A stretch of DNA of 64,000 nucleotides from an uncultured Roseibium sp. (GTDB lineage: Bacteria; Pseudomonadota; Alphaproteobacteria; Rhizobiales; Stappiaceae): contig NZ_OY780958.1 in assembly GCF_963675985.1 (NCBI RefSeq), positions 3,472,001 to 3,536,000 of the forward strand, written 5' to 3'. Positions 8,917 to 17,506 of the stretch are shown here, one piece after another (position 1 is the first letter of the stretch; each line of letters opens with the position of its first letter). A model generated the notes under the pieces. It searched no databases and was not told where the DNA came from. It saw nothing but the letters and a program-made list of their open reading frames with translations. The position numbers were made by a program, and so were the translations under genes.

Positions 8917-11900
8917 GTGGGCGTCGAAGAACCATCGTCGAACACCAATGGTAATCGCTCGTATGGTGCACGGTTTTCCGCGCGCCTCGACCGTATTTTA
9001 CGCGATTGGACCGCCGGCGGCCGCCAGATCGCCAGGCCCCTCAAGGCCATCTTCCTGCTCTTTCTCTTCCTGACTGTCGCGGCTCTGACGACGCAAAATT
9101 TCGTCAATGAGTATCACAACCTGGAAGCTCCGCTGGATCAGGCGACAGACACGGCGGAAAAGCTGCTCCAGCACCAAAAGGCAACCGGCACATCCGGACT
9201 TGAACAGACGCTTCTGGGAATTACAGCCAACAGCGCAATGATCGAGGCCATGAAGAGCGGCAGCACGGACAAGATCCGTACCGCGGCCACCAAGCTGCTT
9301 GCCGAAATGGAGACCTTTCACGACGTTTCCGAGTTCACGATCTACGACCCGGGATTAACCCGCGAATATCAGGCTTTTGAGCCGGGCGTGTTCGAAAAGG
9401 CGAACACCACCTATCTCCTTCGTCTGGCGAAGACGGTCAATCGGGTCACCCGAGGATTTGAACTGGACAGCACCGGGCAGACAGCCATCGCAGTCGTTCG
9501 GCCCTGGGAGGTGGACGGTAAACTGATCGGCTTCATCAAGCTGACCATGAACCTTCGCCGGCCGCTGATACTGATCGGTTCCTCATTGAATACGGAAGTT
9601 CTGGAGGTCTATTCCAAGGATCACCTGAAGAACAATCCGAGGCTTATGCTGCGCTCCGAGGGATGGAACAGCAGCGACGATCATGCCTACCTGAAAGCAA
9701 CGTCCGGGCATCTTCCGGACAACTTCGACACATTACTCGCGCAGGGGCTCACCGCCAGTTCGTTCCTGTCCAGGGTGTTCACGGACCGCGGACGCCTGAA
9801 AGTCCTCTCCAGCGTCCCCCTGACCATGGCCGACGGCAGCAAGCCGAGCACCCTGATCCTTCTGCACGACATCACGGACAGCTTCCGTTCCTTCGCCAAG
9901 AGCACCGGGGTCTCGCTCCTGATCGCCATCATCCTTGCGATCCTGTCCTGGTTCATCTTCAAACGCCTGATTTTCTCGCTCCAGAATTCAATCCGCGAAA
10001 CGCGGCAAAGACTGGAAAGCGAAGTTGCGGCCAATACCAAGGAACTGGAGCAAAGCCGGTACCGGCTCATTGAAGCGCAGAAGATCGCGGCCGTGGGAAG
10101 CTGGGAACGGGATCTGACGACCGGGATGCTGCACTGGACCCAGGAAATGTTCAGGATCGTCGACTTGCCGGGCGATACGGATGCGGTCGTCGCAAGACAA
10201 TATCTCTACCGGATCATTCCGCCCCCCGAGCGGCCTTATGTGGAGGCCTGCCTGGACAAGGCGGTCAAGGAATGCGCCGATTTCGACTTCGAACACCAGA
10301 TTGTCCGTCGCGATGGCTCGATCCGCTACCTGCGTGTGCGCGGCTATGTCATCGCCGATGAAAACGGTGTGGCGGCCCGGGTTATCGGGACAACCCATGA
10401 CATCACGGACTGGCACGCCGCCCAGGAGCAAAACCAGCGCCTGGCCGGTATTCTCGAAGCCTCCGTGAACGAAGTCTACGTCTTTGACGCAAACTCATTC
10501 CTGTTTGAGCATGCAAACAAATGCGCCCGCGAGAACCTCGGTTACTCGATGGAAGAGCTGCTGATCATGCATGCCTGGAACATTAATCCGGACTATTCGG
10601 AGGAGTATTACCGCAATCTCATCCGACCGCTGTTGAGCGGTGAAAAAGCGCTTTTGAATATCTTTGGCGTCCTGAAGCGGAAAGACGGTACCGAATATCC
10701 GGTCGAGGTGCGCCTGCGGGTCCACAGGGAACGCAACAAGGACCTGATTGTCGCCATCACCAACGATATTTCGGAACGGTTGGAGCGCGAAAAGGAAACC
10801 GAGGCGGCCCGGGAAAAGGCCGAGCGGATGGCCTATTTCGATGCCCTGACCCAATTGCCGAACCGGGCCGGATGTCAGCGCGAGGCGGAACGCCTGTTCG
10901 ACCCGGAAAATCCCGATCGGCCCGCGTTCATCATTCACATGGACCTGGACAACTTCAAGCGCATCAACGACACGCTTGGACACACGGCCGGCGACTGCTG
11001 TCTGGAAGAGGTCGGCGAGCGCCTCAAACTGTGCTGTGTGGGCCTGGGAACCGCCTATCGGTGGGGCGGTGACGAATTCGTGGTGATCGCTCAAGATCCG
11101 GGATCGGATCCGGAGGAGCTCTGCGAACGGCTGAACGTCGTCATGCGTGCGCCGATGGAATTCGAAGGCAATCAGATCTGGCCATCCGTCAGCATGGGCG
11201 TCGCCCGCTGCCCGGAAGACGGAGAGGATTTCGGCACCCTGCTCGTGCACGCCGATCTGGCTCTTTACCGGTCGAAGGACGACGGCAAGGACCGCTGGAG
11301 CTACTTCACCAGCGACATGAAGATCGACAGCGACGAAGAAGCCCGCATGGACAAGGAACTGCGCCAGGCGATCCGCCGCGACGAGTTCTTCCTCGTGTTT
11401 CAGCCGCAGGTCAACATCCGCACCCAGCGTGTGACCGGCATCGAGGCACTCGTCCGCTGGCAGCATCCGACGCGCGGCACACTCGGACCCGGCGCCTTCC
11501 TGCCCGTCGTGGAGAAATCCAATCTCGCCTCTACGCTTGGCGAAATCGTGATCAACAAGGCCCTGGCCGCGGCCCGGTCGTGGCAGGACGAGGGCGTGGA
11601 GTTCGGGCGGATCTCCGTCAACCTGTCGCCCTCCCACCTGACCTCGGGCACCCTGCTTCACGACTTCAACATGGCGATGGAACGCCACGGCGTAGGACCG
11701 GAAAGGGTCACCGCGGAAGTGCTGGAATCGGTGTTCCTCGACGACAGCCGCTCCGACAACGTGCAGGTTCTCGACGAATTGCACCGGCTGGGCGTGCATA
11801 TCGAGCTGGACGATTTCGGCACGGGCTATGCCTCGCTGTCCCATGTCGCAGACCTGCCGATCAACGGCCTGAAGATCGACCGGTCCTTCACGGCCCAGAT

Positions 11901-12129
11901 CCTGGATGACAATCGCAAGGAAATCGTGGTTAATCAGTTGATCCACCTGGCCCGGGCGCTCAATATCGGCCTGATCTGCGAAGGCGTGGAAACCGAAGCG
12001 CAGATCGACCGGCTCCAGATGATGGGCGACTTCTCGGTTCAGGGCTACTATATCGCTCGGCCGATGCCTTATGAGGATATCACGGGCTGGCTACAGGATT
12101 CCCCCGAAGAGCTGGTTACCATGATCTGA
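8917..12129 (+). CDS. membrane sensor with PAS-PAS-GGDEF-EAL domains
   Basis: This 1070-residue protein makes and/or degrades c-di-GMP. Its order is: a transmembrane helix at about 43-60, an extracytoplasmic sensor region at 65-325, a second helix at 331-350, a short coiled linker, two PAS domains (about 385-505 and 508-620), GGDEF at 635-800 and EAL at 815-1062. The GGDEF motif (717-721) is intact; the RxxD inhibitory site is not seen at its usual place. The EAL domain keeps the metal and catalytic residues: the EAL motif at 843-845, SVNLSPS, AEVLES, DDFGTG, LKIDRS, CEGVET and VQGYYIARP. Both activities are therefore plausible. The start is GTG 8917, six bases after GGGGAG. Confidence 0.9.
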   Translation: MGVEEPSSNTNGNRSYGARFSARLDRILRDWTAGGRQIARPLKAIFLLFLFLTVAALTTQNFVNEYHNLEAPLDQATDTAEKLLQHQKATGTSGLEQTLLGITANSAMIEAMKSGSTDKIRTAATKLLAEMETFHDVSEFTIYDPGLTREYQAFEPGVFEKANTTYLLRLAKTVNRVTRGFELDSTGQTAIAVVRPWEVDGKLIGFIKLTMNLRRPLILIGSSLNTEVLEVYSKDHLKNNPRLMLRSEGWNSSDDHAYLKATSGHLPDNFDTLLAQGLTASSFLSRVFTDRGRLKVLSSVPLTMADGSKPSTLILLHDITDSFRSFAKSTGVSLLIAIILAILSWFIFKRLIFSLQNSIRETRQRLESEVAANTKELEQSRYRLIEAQKIAAVGSWERDLTTGMLHWTQEMFRIVDLPGDTDAVVARQYLYRIIPPPERPYVEACLDKAVKECADFDFEHQIVRRDGSIRYLRVRGYVIADENGVAARVIGTTHDITDWHAAQEQNQRLAGILEASVNEVYVFDANSFLFEHANKCARENLGYSMEELLIMHAWNINPDYSEEYYRNLIRPLLSGEKALLNIFGVLKRKDGTEYPVEVRLRVHRERNKDLIVAITNDISERLEREKETEAAREKAERMAYFDALTQLPNRAGCQREAERLFDPENPDRPAFIIHMDLDNFKRINDTLGHTAGDCCLEEVGERLKLCCVGLGTAYRWGGDEFVVIAQDPGSDPEELCERLNVVMRAPMEFEGNQIWPSVSMGVARCPEDGEDFGTLLVHADLALYRSKDDGKDRWSYFTSDMKIDSDEEARMDKELRQAIRRDEFFLVFQPQVNIRTQRVTGIEALVRWQHPTRGTLGPGAFLPVVEKSNLASTLGEIVINKALAAARSWQDEGVEFGRISVNLSPSHLTSGTLLHDFNMAMERHGVGPERVTAEVLESVFLDDSRSDNVQVLDELHRLGVHIELDDFGTGYASLSHVADLPINGLKIDRSFTAQILDDNRKEIVVNQLIHLARALNIGLICEGVETEAQIDRLQMMGDFSVQGYYIARPMPYEDITGWLQDSPEELVTMI

Positions 12130-12337
12130 TTATCCGCTGCCGCCTCAAGCACGCACAGAGGTGTTTCGGGCGGGACATCGGCGATATCATTTTCCTGCCT
12201 CATTGAAATCGCATTTACGCGGGCAGGGTCCAATTGGCCGGCGACCGCCGACCGGTTCTCACCAGGCGACTCCGGGGCTTTGACAAATGCCCGTTCATCC
12301 CCACTTTCAAATCGGGCAACATAGGAGGAACCGACCC

Positions 12338-13180
12338 ATGACGCAGCCGCGCATCGGCCTTGCCCTCGGTGGCGGAGGCGCCCGGGGCATGTCGCACATA
12401 CCGGTGCTGGAAGCCTTCGACGACCTGGGCATCCGGCCGCACGCGATTACCGGATCCTCGATCGGCGCAATCATGGGCGCGGCCTACGCAAGCGGCCTCA
12501 CCGGCGCGGATATCCGCAAGATTGCCCTTGAGACGTTTGCTGACCGAAACACGGTCCTGTCTCATTTGTGGAAGCTACGACCTAAACGCTTCGCAGAAGT
12601 CTTCACCGGCAATCTGGTTACATTCGATCCGCAGAAGGTGCTCGAAGTCTTCCTCGCCGAGTATCTTCCAGACACATTCGAAGATCTTGCCATACCACTC
12701 AATGTCATGGCGACGGACTTTTACGGCTGCTCGGAAGTGGTGATCAGTTCCGGCAGGCTCCTGCCGGCCATTGCCGCCTCGATCGCCATTCCCGCGGTCT
12801 TCAAACCGGTTGAGCGCCAGGGCAAGATCCTGATCGATGGCGGCGTGATCAATCCCCTTCCCTTCGACAGGCTGCCCGCGGACTGTGACATCGTCATTGC
12901 GGTCGATGTGGTCGGCGCACCGGTCAGACAGCCGGGCCGGGAGGTTCCGACAACCATGGAATCCCTTTTCGGAACCTCGCAAATCCTGATGCAGAGTATT
13001 ACCGCCGGAAAGCTGCAGAAACAGCGGCCGGACATTCTGATCCAGCCGGAACATGACAACGTCCGCGTTCTGGACTTCTTGAAAACAAAGGACATTCTGG
13101 AGCGAACAACACCTTTGCGAGGGCATTTGCGCGCCCAGCTGGAAGACCTCGTCCTCAATAGTTTTACCGATGGACGGTAA
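12338..13180 (+). CDS. patatin-like phospholipase (RssA-type)
   Basis: This is a cytoplasmic-looking 280-residue lipid acyl hydrolase. The oxyanion motif GGGGARG is at residues 11-17, the nucleophile elbow GSSIG places the catalytic serine at 41, and the second dyad residue is Asp167 in DGG. The length and the start right before the glycine loop match the bacterial RssA/NTE group. ATG 12338 is preferred because TAGGAGGAA lies eight bases upstream; a longer frame back to 12287 has no ribosome site. There is no signal peptide. The substrate is probably a phospholipid or lysophospholipid, but it cannot be narrowed further. Confidence 0.9.
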   Translation: MTQPRIGLALGGGGARGMSHIPVLEAFDDLGIRPHAITGSSIGAIMGAAYASGLTGADIRKIALETFADRNTVLSHLWKLRPKRFAEVFTGNLVTFDPQKVLEVFLAEYLPDTFEDLAIPLNVMATDFYGCSEVVISSGRLLPAIAASIAIPAVFKPVERQGKILIDGGVINPLPFDRLPADCDIVIAVDVVGAPVRQPGREVPTTMESLFGTSQILMQSITAGKLQKQRPDILIQPEHDNVRVLDFLKTKDILERTTPLRGHLRAQLEDLVLNSFTDGR

Positions 13181-13240
13181 GAGATATCTAAAATATAAAC
13201 TATCGATAGTACTACCTAGTTATTTTCCCGAGTTCCGAAA

Positions 13241-13255
13241 TTAATAGAAAATTAA
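13241..13255 (+). promoter_or_regulatory. CtrA-type box
   Basis: TTAA-N7-TTAA, the full consensus for the cell-cycle regulator CtrA, lies 46 bases upstream of the ATG at 13301. A 12-base perfect palindrome, ACTATCGATAGT, is at 13199-13210. The surrounding 100 bases are AT-rich, as in a promoter. Binding is inferred from the consensus only. Confidence 0.5.
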
Positions 13256-13300
13256 TTCCGTAAAGCGACTCTAGTCTCATATTAATGGAGACTTTGATCG

Positions 13301-13645
13301 ATGCTTCGGGGTGCTGGATCAATAGACATCGAAGGATGCCCGGTCGCTGAGGAGTTTTTGACCACGCTTCTCAGACTGACGTCGGCTGATGTCACACAAC
13401 AGATGAACGCCTTGCCCGACGACCAGCGCGGCCGTCTCGCAGTCTACTGCTATCGACGCTCGCACCTGCGCCGGCTCGGCCTGACGATCGCAAGCCAGTG
13501 CAGCCGCCGCAGCCTGGTCGAAGAAGCAGGGCATGCCGGAGAACTCATTCACTTCCAGGCCGCAAACATGGCTGCGACCCTGGCAAGCGATACCTACATG
13601 TCTTCCCGGATACCGAAGCGGCAGGTCAGCCTGCACAAAGTCTGA
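13301..13645 (+). CDS. small hypothetical protein behind a CtrA box
   Basis: This 114-residue basic protein has no signal peptide, membrane segment or family I recognise. The start is ATG 13301 with GGAG ten bases upstream. Predicted helices dominate: VAEEFLTTLLRLTSADVTQQ, then RRSHLRRLGLTIAS, then ELIHFQAANMAATLA. Cysteines and arginines are frequent in the centre. Codon use resembles that of the neighbours, and the position directly after a CtrA-type promoter argues for a real gene, perhaps a cell-cycle or motility factor. Independent evidence is lacking, so the call is moderate. Confidence 0.55.
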   Translation: MLRGAGSIDIEGCPVAEEFLTTLLRLTSADVTQQMNALPDDQRGRLAVYCYRRSHLRRLGLTIASQCSRRSLVEEAGHAGELIHFQAANMAATLASDTYMSSRIPKRQVSLHKV

Positions 13646-13697
13646 AGTTTCCGGTCCGTATTTCCGGGGCAGGTTCTTCCTCCCACCCGCCCCCACC

Positions 13698-13745
13698 TGG
13701 CAACCGTTCCAATCCCTTCGAGTTTCCCTCCTGGAACGGTTGCCA
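13698..13745 (+). terminator. long hairpin after the small ORF
   Basis: A 14-base perfect stem (TGGCAACCGTTCCA with TGGAACGGTTGCCA) encloses a 20-base pyrimidine-rich loop that contains CCCTCC. ATTCTTTTCC follows. It lies 53 bases after the 114-residue ORF and probably ends or stabilises its transcript. Confidence 0.5.
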
Positions 13746-13888
13746 ATTCTTTTCCTCCGCCGGCCTCGGCGCGCCTCCTCACCCTGATGGCGCGAGAATG
13801 GGCTTGCAACGGCCGGCAGCTGCCCTAACCTTAGGTTATCCGGACATTCGGGTCTGGATATATCGGCCAGCCTGCGGGAGGACCCGTC

Positions 13889-14710
13889 TTGAGACCTCTT
13901 TCAAATGCATTGCCGCACCAGCACATCTACGCGTTCCTTGCGCTCCTCTTCTCCCTTTTGATTTCAACGCCCGCATCCGCAGTCTGTCAGTTGATCGCGG
14001 ACAATGCGCCGGCATTCGGACCGCGCCTCGTCCGGGTCGCGCTGGCGCCGAACGAGGTTCAGATCCGCTATATCGGCCATTCGACCTTCGAACTGGAAAC
14101 GCCTCAAGGCATCCGGATCGCGACGGATTATAACGACAGCATCCGGCCCCGCCGCACGCCGACGGTCGCGACCATGAACGGCGCACACAGCACGCACTAT
14201 TCGGTGAAGCCTGATCCGGGAATTGAACACCTGCTTTACGGCTGGAACCGGCAAGGCGGACCGATCGATCACGACCTCACCGTGGGCGATGTCCGGATCC
14301 GTAATATCCAGACCAATATCCGCGGCTGGGACGGAGACGTCCGCCGGCTCGGAAATTCAATCTTTATCTTTGAAGTCGCCGACCTGTGTATCGCGCATCT
14401 GGGCCATCTGCATCAGCGGTTGACCCAGGAGGATTTGACGCGTCTCGGACAGATCGACATCGTCTTTGCCGCGATCGACAACACCTCGACCCTGCGGATC
14501 GACAGCCTGATGGATGTTCTGGCCGCTATCCGCCCCGCAATGGTCATTCCCATGCATTTCCACTTCCATGGGGCGCTGGAGACCTTCATGGCCCGCGCGA
14601 CCGCGGACGGCTATGACGTGCAGATGGCAACGGACCCGGTTCTCATCGCGAGGCGGGACAAGCTGCCTGCGCAGAAGACCGTTTACGTGATGATGCCTGG
14701 CGGTTCTTAA
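13889..14710 (+). CDS. exported metallo-beta-lactamase-fold hydrolase (UlaG-like)
   Basis: This is a 273-residue protein with a signal peptide: a hydrophobic stretch of about 16 residues at 14-30 ending in TPASAV. The chosen start is TTG 13889, six bases after GGGAGGA; ATG 13905 is in another frame. The fold signature is atypical: IRYIGHSTFELETPQGIRIATDYND replaces the usual GHxxxL start, NGAHSTHYS resembles the HxHxDH loop with changes, and CIAHLGHLHQRL and IPMHFHFH supply later histidines. Proteins of this type are annotated as Zn-dependent hydrolases of the UlaG/RNase Z superfamily. The changed HxHxDH loop leaves the metal count uncertain. The likely location is periplasmic and the substrate is unknown. 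Confidence 0.8.
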   Translation: MRPLSNALPHQHIYAFLALLFSLLISTPASAVCQLIADNAPAFGPRLVRVALAPNEVQIRYIGHSTFELETPQGIRIATDYNDSIRPRRTPTVATMNGAHSTHYSVKPDPGIEHLLYGWNRQGGPIDHDLTVGDVRIRNIQTNIRGWDGDVRRLGNSIFIFEVADLCIAHLGHLHQRLTQEDLTRLGQIDIVFAAIDNTSTLRIDSLMDVLAAIRPAMVIPMHFHFHGALETFMARATADGYDVQMATDPVLIARRDKLPAQKTVYVMMPGGS

Positions 14711-14719
14711 GGCAAGGCC

Positions 14720-15274
14720 CTAAGAACGCTTCAGAAAAACGACCTGACTGTCACCGGCGGTCCGGCGATCCAGTTCTTCGAACCCGGCAGGCAGATCCAC
14801 AAGCACGTTTGCCCGTTCTTCAAGCACGCAGATTGCGCCGGGTTTGGTCCAGCCGCCAGCCGCCGCCGACGCAAGCGCCCGTTCTCCCAGCCCCTTGCCG
14901 TAAGGCGGATCCGCGAAAACCAGGTCGAAGGGTTCGATCGTTCCGGCGTCCCCCATTCGTGTTGCATCCCGACGGAGGATTTTTGCCGCACCGTTGAGGC
15001 CAAACGCTTCCATGTTTTTGCGAATGACACCGCGCGCTTCGGCGGCGTCCTCGATAAACGTGCAATGGCGTGCGCCCCGGCTGATGGCTTCAAACCCGAG
15101 CGCGCCGGTGCCCGCAAACAGATCCAGAACACGGATGCCGTCCAGATCCAGTCCGATGCCGTGAGCGAGAATGTTGAAAACCGTCTCGCGCAGACGATCG
15201 CTGGTCGGCCGTGTCGCCTCGGACTTCGGCGTCGCCAGTTGAGCGCCTTTGAAACGGCCGGCGACGATCCTCAA
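14720..15274 (-). CDS. rsmD: 16S rRNA guanine-966 N2-methyltransferase
   Basis: RsmD methylates G966 of 16S rRNA in the assembled 30S subunit. The 184 residues start with MRIVAGRFKGAQL, continue with ATRPTSDRLRETVFN, the SAM loop LDLFAGTGALGFEA, and the catalytic FADPPYGKG, which matches the (D/N)PP(Y/F) family motif. The length is typical. The start overlaps the 3' end of the upstream pseudouridine synthase gene by four bases (ATGA), which indicates translational coupling of two rRNA-modification genes in one operon. Confidence 0.95.
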   Translation of the reverse strand: MRIVAGRFKGAQLATPKSEATRPTSDRLRETVFNILAHGIGLDLDGIRVLDLFAGTGALGFEAISRGARHCTFIEDAAEARGVIRKNMEAFGLNGAAKILRRDATRMGDAGTIEPFDLVFADPPYGKGLGERALASAAAGGWTKPGAICVLEERANVLVDLPAGFEELDRRTAGDSQVVFLKRS

Positions 15275-16671
15275 GAGCGCCCTCCTTTGGGGCCCCCGTC
15301 CCGGGGCGGGCGCTTAACCCGAGCGGTCCGGCTTTCCTGCTGCTTGTCCTCGACCAGTCCCTCGTCGCTCCAGATCTTGCGCTTGGGCGGTGCCGGTGGC
15401 TCGTCCCGGTCGAAGTCGCGCCGGGGCCTGGGTTCCGAGGTCATCCGGAACCGACTGCGCGGCGAAATCTTTTCCTGGCGTTCGCCGGCATTCTTGCGCC
15501 GCTTGGGTTTGTCGCCGCCTCCGCCGGGACCGGACGCATTGCGGACCTTCTTGCCCCTGGTTGTCGCCTCGGCTCCGTCACGAGCCGTCATCCAGCTGCC
15601 TTTAGGGCCATCCTGTCGGCCTCGCTCCTGGGACCGTCCCCTGCCACCAGCCGGTTTCTTCTCCACAACCGGTTTCGGTTCATGCAGGATCGGGGCTTCG
15701 AAATCGGCGCCGGCTTCCTCGGCAAGCTTTTCGCCGAGCTGATCGCGAAGGACCCGGCCGCGGATCTCGCGGACCGCGCCTTCATCAAGATCCTGAAGCT
15801 GGAACGGACCGAAGGAAAGACGGATCAGGCGGTTCACCGTAAGACCGAGATGTTCCAGCACCCGCTTGACTTCCCGGTTCTTGCCTTCGCGCAGGCCAAC
15901 CGTCAGCCAGACGTTGTCGCCCTGTTCCTTGTCCAGTGTCGCCTCGATCGCCCCGTAAAGAACGCCATCGATGGCGATGCCCTCCGCCAGGCCATCGAGA
16001 TCCGCCTGAGTCACCTTGCCGAAAGCACGGACCCGGTAACGGCGCAACCACCCGGTCGCAGGCAATTCCAGAACGCGCGCCAGACCGCCATCGTTGGTCA
16101 GCAGCAACAGGCCCTCGGTGTTGATGTCCAGCCGGCCCACGGCCAATACACGCGGCAGATCGTCGGGCAGCTTGTCGAACACGGTAGGGCGGCCTTCCGG
16201 ATCCCGGTTGGTCGTCACTAGTCCGCGCGGCTTGTGATAGAGCCAGAGCCGTGTGCGCTCGCGCAGCGGCAGCGGCTCGCCGTCGACCAGCACCTTGTCG
16301 CTTGCCGTCACCGTAACAGCCGGCGTGTCGAGCACCTTGCCGTTGAGTTCCACCCGGCCGGCCTCGATCCATTTTTCCGCTTCGCGCCTGGAACACAATC
16401 CGACACGCGCCATCACCTTGGCAATGCGCTCGCCGCGGTCCGGGCCCTCGTCCCGGAAAGAAGGCGCCGGCTCCGGACGGTCGCTGCGCTTTTGCGTGCG
16501 CGGCGGAGCCCCTTTTTTCGAAGCGGCCGATCGGTTCTTGGGCCCGCCCGGTCCGGACGGACGATCGTTCTTGCGTGGCCCGGCATTGTCACGGGCACCT
16601 GCGGCACGCTTCTTACCGCCTGAACCCTGGTGCGGAGGACGGCGTTTGCGGGAAGTCTGATCTGTTGTCAT
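15271..16671 (-). CDS. rluB: 23S rRNA pseudouridine synthase, RluB/RsuA family, with long charged extensions
   Basis: The protein converts uridine to pseudouridine in large-subunit rRNA. From ATG 16671 it has 466 residues: an Arg/Lys/Gly-rich N-terminal tail of about 85 residues, an S4 RNA-binding domain (ARVGLCSRREAEKWIEAGRV), then the catalytic domain with HKPRGLVTT, GRLDINTEGLLLLTNDG (catalytic Asp in RLD) and GKNREVKRVLEHLGL. A second basic, low-complexity tail of about 150 residues follows. Such tails are common in alphaproteobacterial RluB proteins and probably bind RNA. TTG 16713 would add 14 residues but is less likely. RluB rather than RluE/RsuA is chosen from the S4 domain and the length. 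Confidence 0.88.
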   Translation of the reverse strand: MTTDQTSRKRRPPHQGSGGKKRAAGARDNAGPRKNDRPSGPGGPKNRSAASKKGAPPRTQKRSDRPEPAPSFRDEGPDRGERIAKVMARVGLCSRREAEKWIEAGRVELNGKVLDTPAVTVTASDKVLVDGEPLPLRERTRLWLYHKPRGLVTTNRDPEGRPTVFDKLPDDLPRVLAVGRLDINTEGLLLLTNDGGLARVLELPATGWLRRYRVRAFGKVTQADLDGLAEGIAIDGVLYGAIEATLDKEQGDNVWLTVGLREGKNREVKRVLEHLGLTVNRLIRLSFGPFQLQDLDEGAVREIRGRVLRDQLGEKLAEEAGADFEAPILHEPKPVVEKKPAGGRGRSQERGRQDGPKGSWMTARDGAEATTRGKKVRNASGPGGGGDKPKRRKNAGERQEKISPRSRFRMTSEPRPRRDFDRDEPPAPPKRKIWSDEGLVEDKQQESRTARVKRPPRDGGPKGGRS

Positions 16672-16833
16672 GCGCGCGTCATAGCAGAGCTTTGCCGTTT
16701 CGGGAATCGGCAAGTTCGTCCATTTTCGTCTTCCGCAATATTTTGGCAGAGCCTATACGGCGGGCTCTCTGCTGACTTTTACCCCGCACGTCGATAGAAC
16801 AAGGGCAGTATCCATCATCGCGCAGCCGCCCAC

Positions 16834-17301
16834 ATGACGAACGACAGCCCTGCAAACTCCATGAAATCCTTCATGGATCTCGCCCACGAAGAAGCCGAAC
16901 GCGCCGGCGAACGTGGTGAAGTGCCTGTCGGGGCCGTCCTGGTCAGAGATGGCGAAATACTTGCGCGCAACGGAAATCGGACCCTCGAACTCAACGATCC
17001 CACGGCACATGCCGAAATTCTGGTAATCCGCGCAGCCTGCGAGGCGCAACAGTCCCAGCGGCTTCCCGATTGCGATCTGTATGTCACGCTGGAGCCCTGC
17101 CCGATGTGCGCGGCGGCCATTTCCTTTGCCAGGATTCGCCGCCTCTACTATGGCGCGGGCGATGAGAAGGGAGGTGCGGTCGATCACGGCACCCGGTTCT
17201 TTTCTCAAAGAACCTGCCACCATGCACCCGAAGTCTATGCCGGCATCGGCGAGCGGAGGGCATCGGAAACGCTGCGCAACTTCTTCAAGATCCTGCGATG
17301 A
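16834..17301 (+). CDS. tadA: tRNA-specific adenosine-34 deaminase
   Basis: TadA makes inosine at the wobble position of tRNA-Arg(ACG). The 155 residues carry the zinc site HAE (His59, Glu61 as proton shuttle) and the PCxxC motif (Cys89, Cys92) in LEPCPMCAAAISFARI, followed by YYGAGDEKGGAVDHG and a C-terminal helix ending NFFKILR. The gene is divergent from the rluB-type gene, a pairing that is common in alphaproteobacteria. ATG 16834 is used; ATG 16861 would remove nine residues before the first helix. Confidence 0.95.
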   Translation: MTNDSPANSMKSFMDLAHEEAERAGERGEVPVGAVLVRDGEILARNGNRTLELNDPTAHAEILVIRAACEAQQSQRLPDCDLYVTLEPCPMCAAAISFARIRRLYYGAGDEKGGAVDHGTRFFSQRTCHHAPEVYAGIGERRASETLRNFFKILR

Positions 17302-17506
17302 ATTATGACGTAACGTCATTTGTAAATGTTGAGAACGCTATTGTTAATCTCGGTTAAAAATTTATATCCGACACCTCATAACCGCCCAATATTTAATCAA
17401 CTACCTAAAATTAGTGCCGTTTTGATTTTGCCAAATTCCACTTTGAAAACCACTACTTAAGAAATAGACCCGCAGGCTGGTCCCGCTGATATCGCAGGGC
17501 CTGGTC

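Noticed and set aside
10495..11946. A 483-codon open frame opposite the PAS-GGDEF-EAL gene
   Set aside because: Shadow of the GC-rich coding strand; its translation shows no domain.
17344..17357. Possible CtrA box upstream of the Amt fusion gene
   Set aside because: Spacing is TTAA-N6-TTAA, one base short of the consensus.
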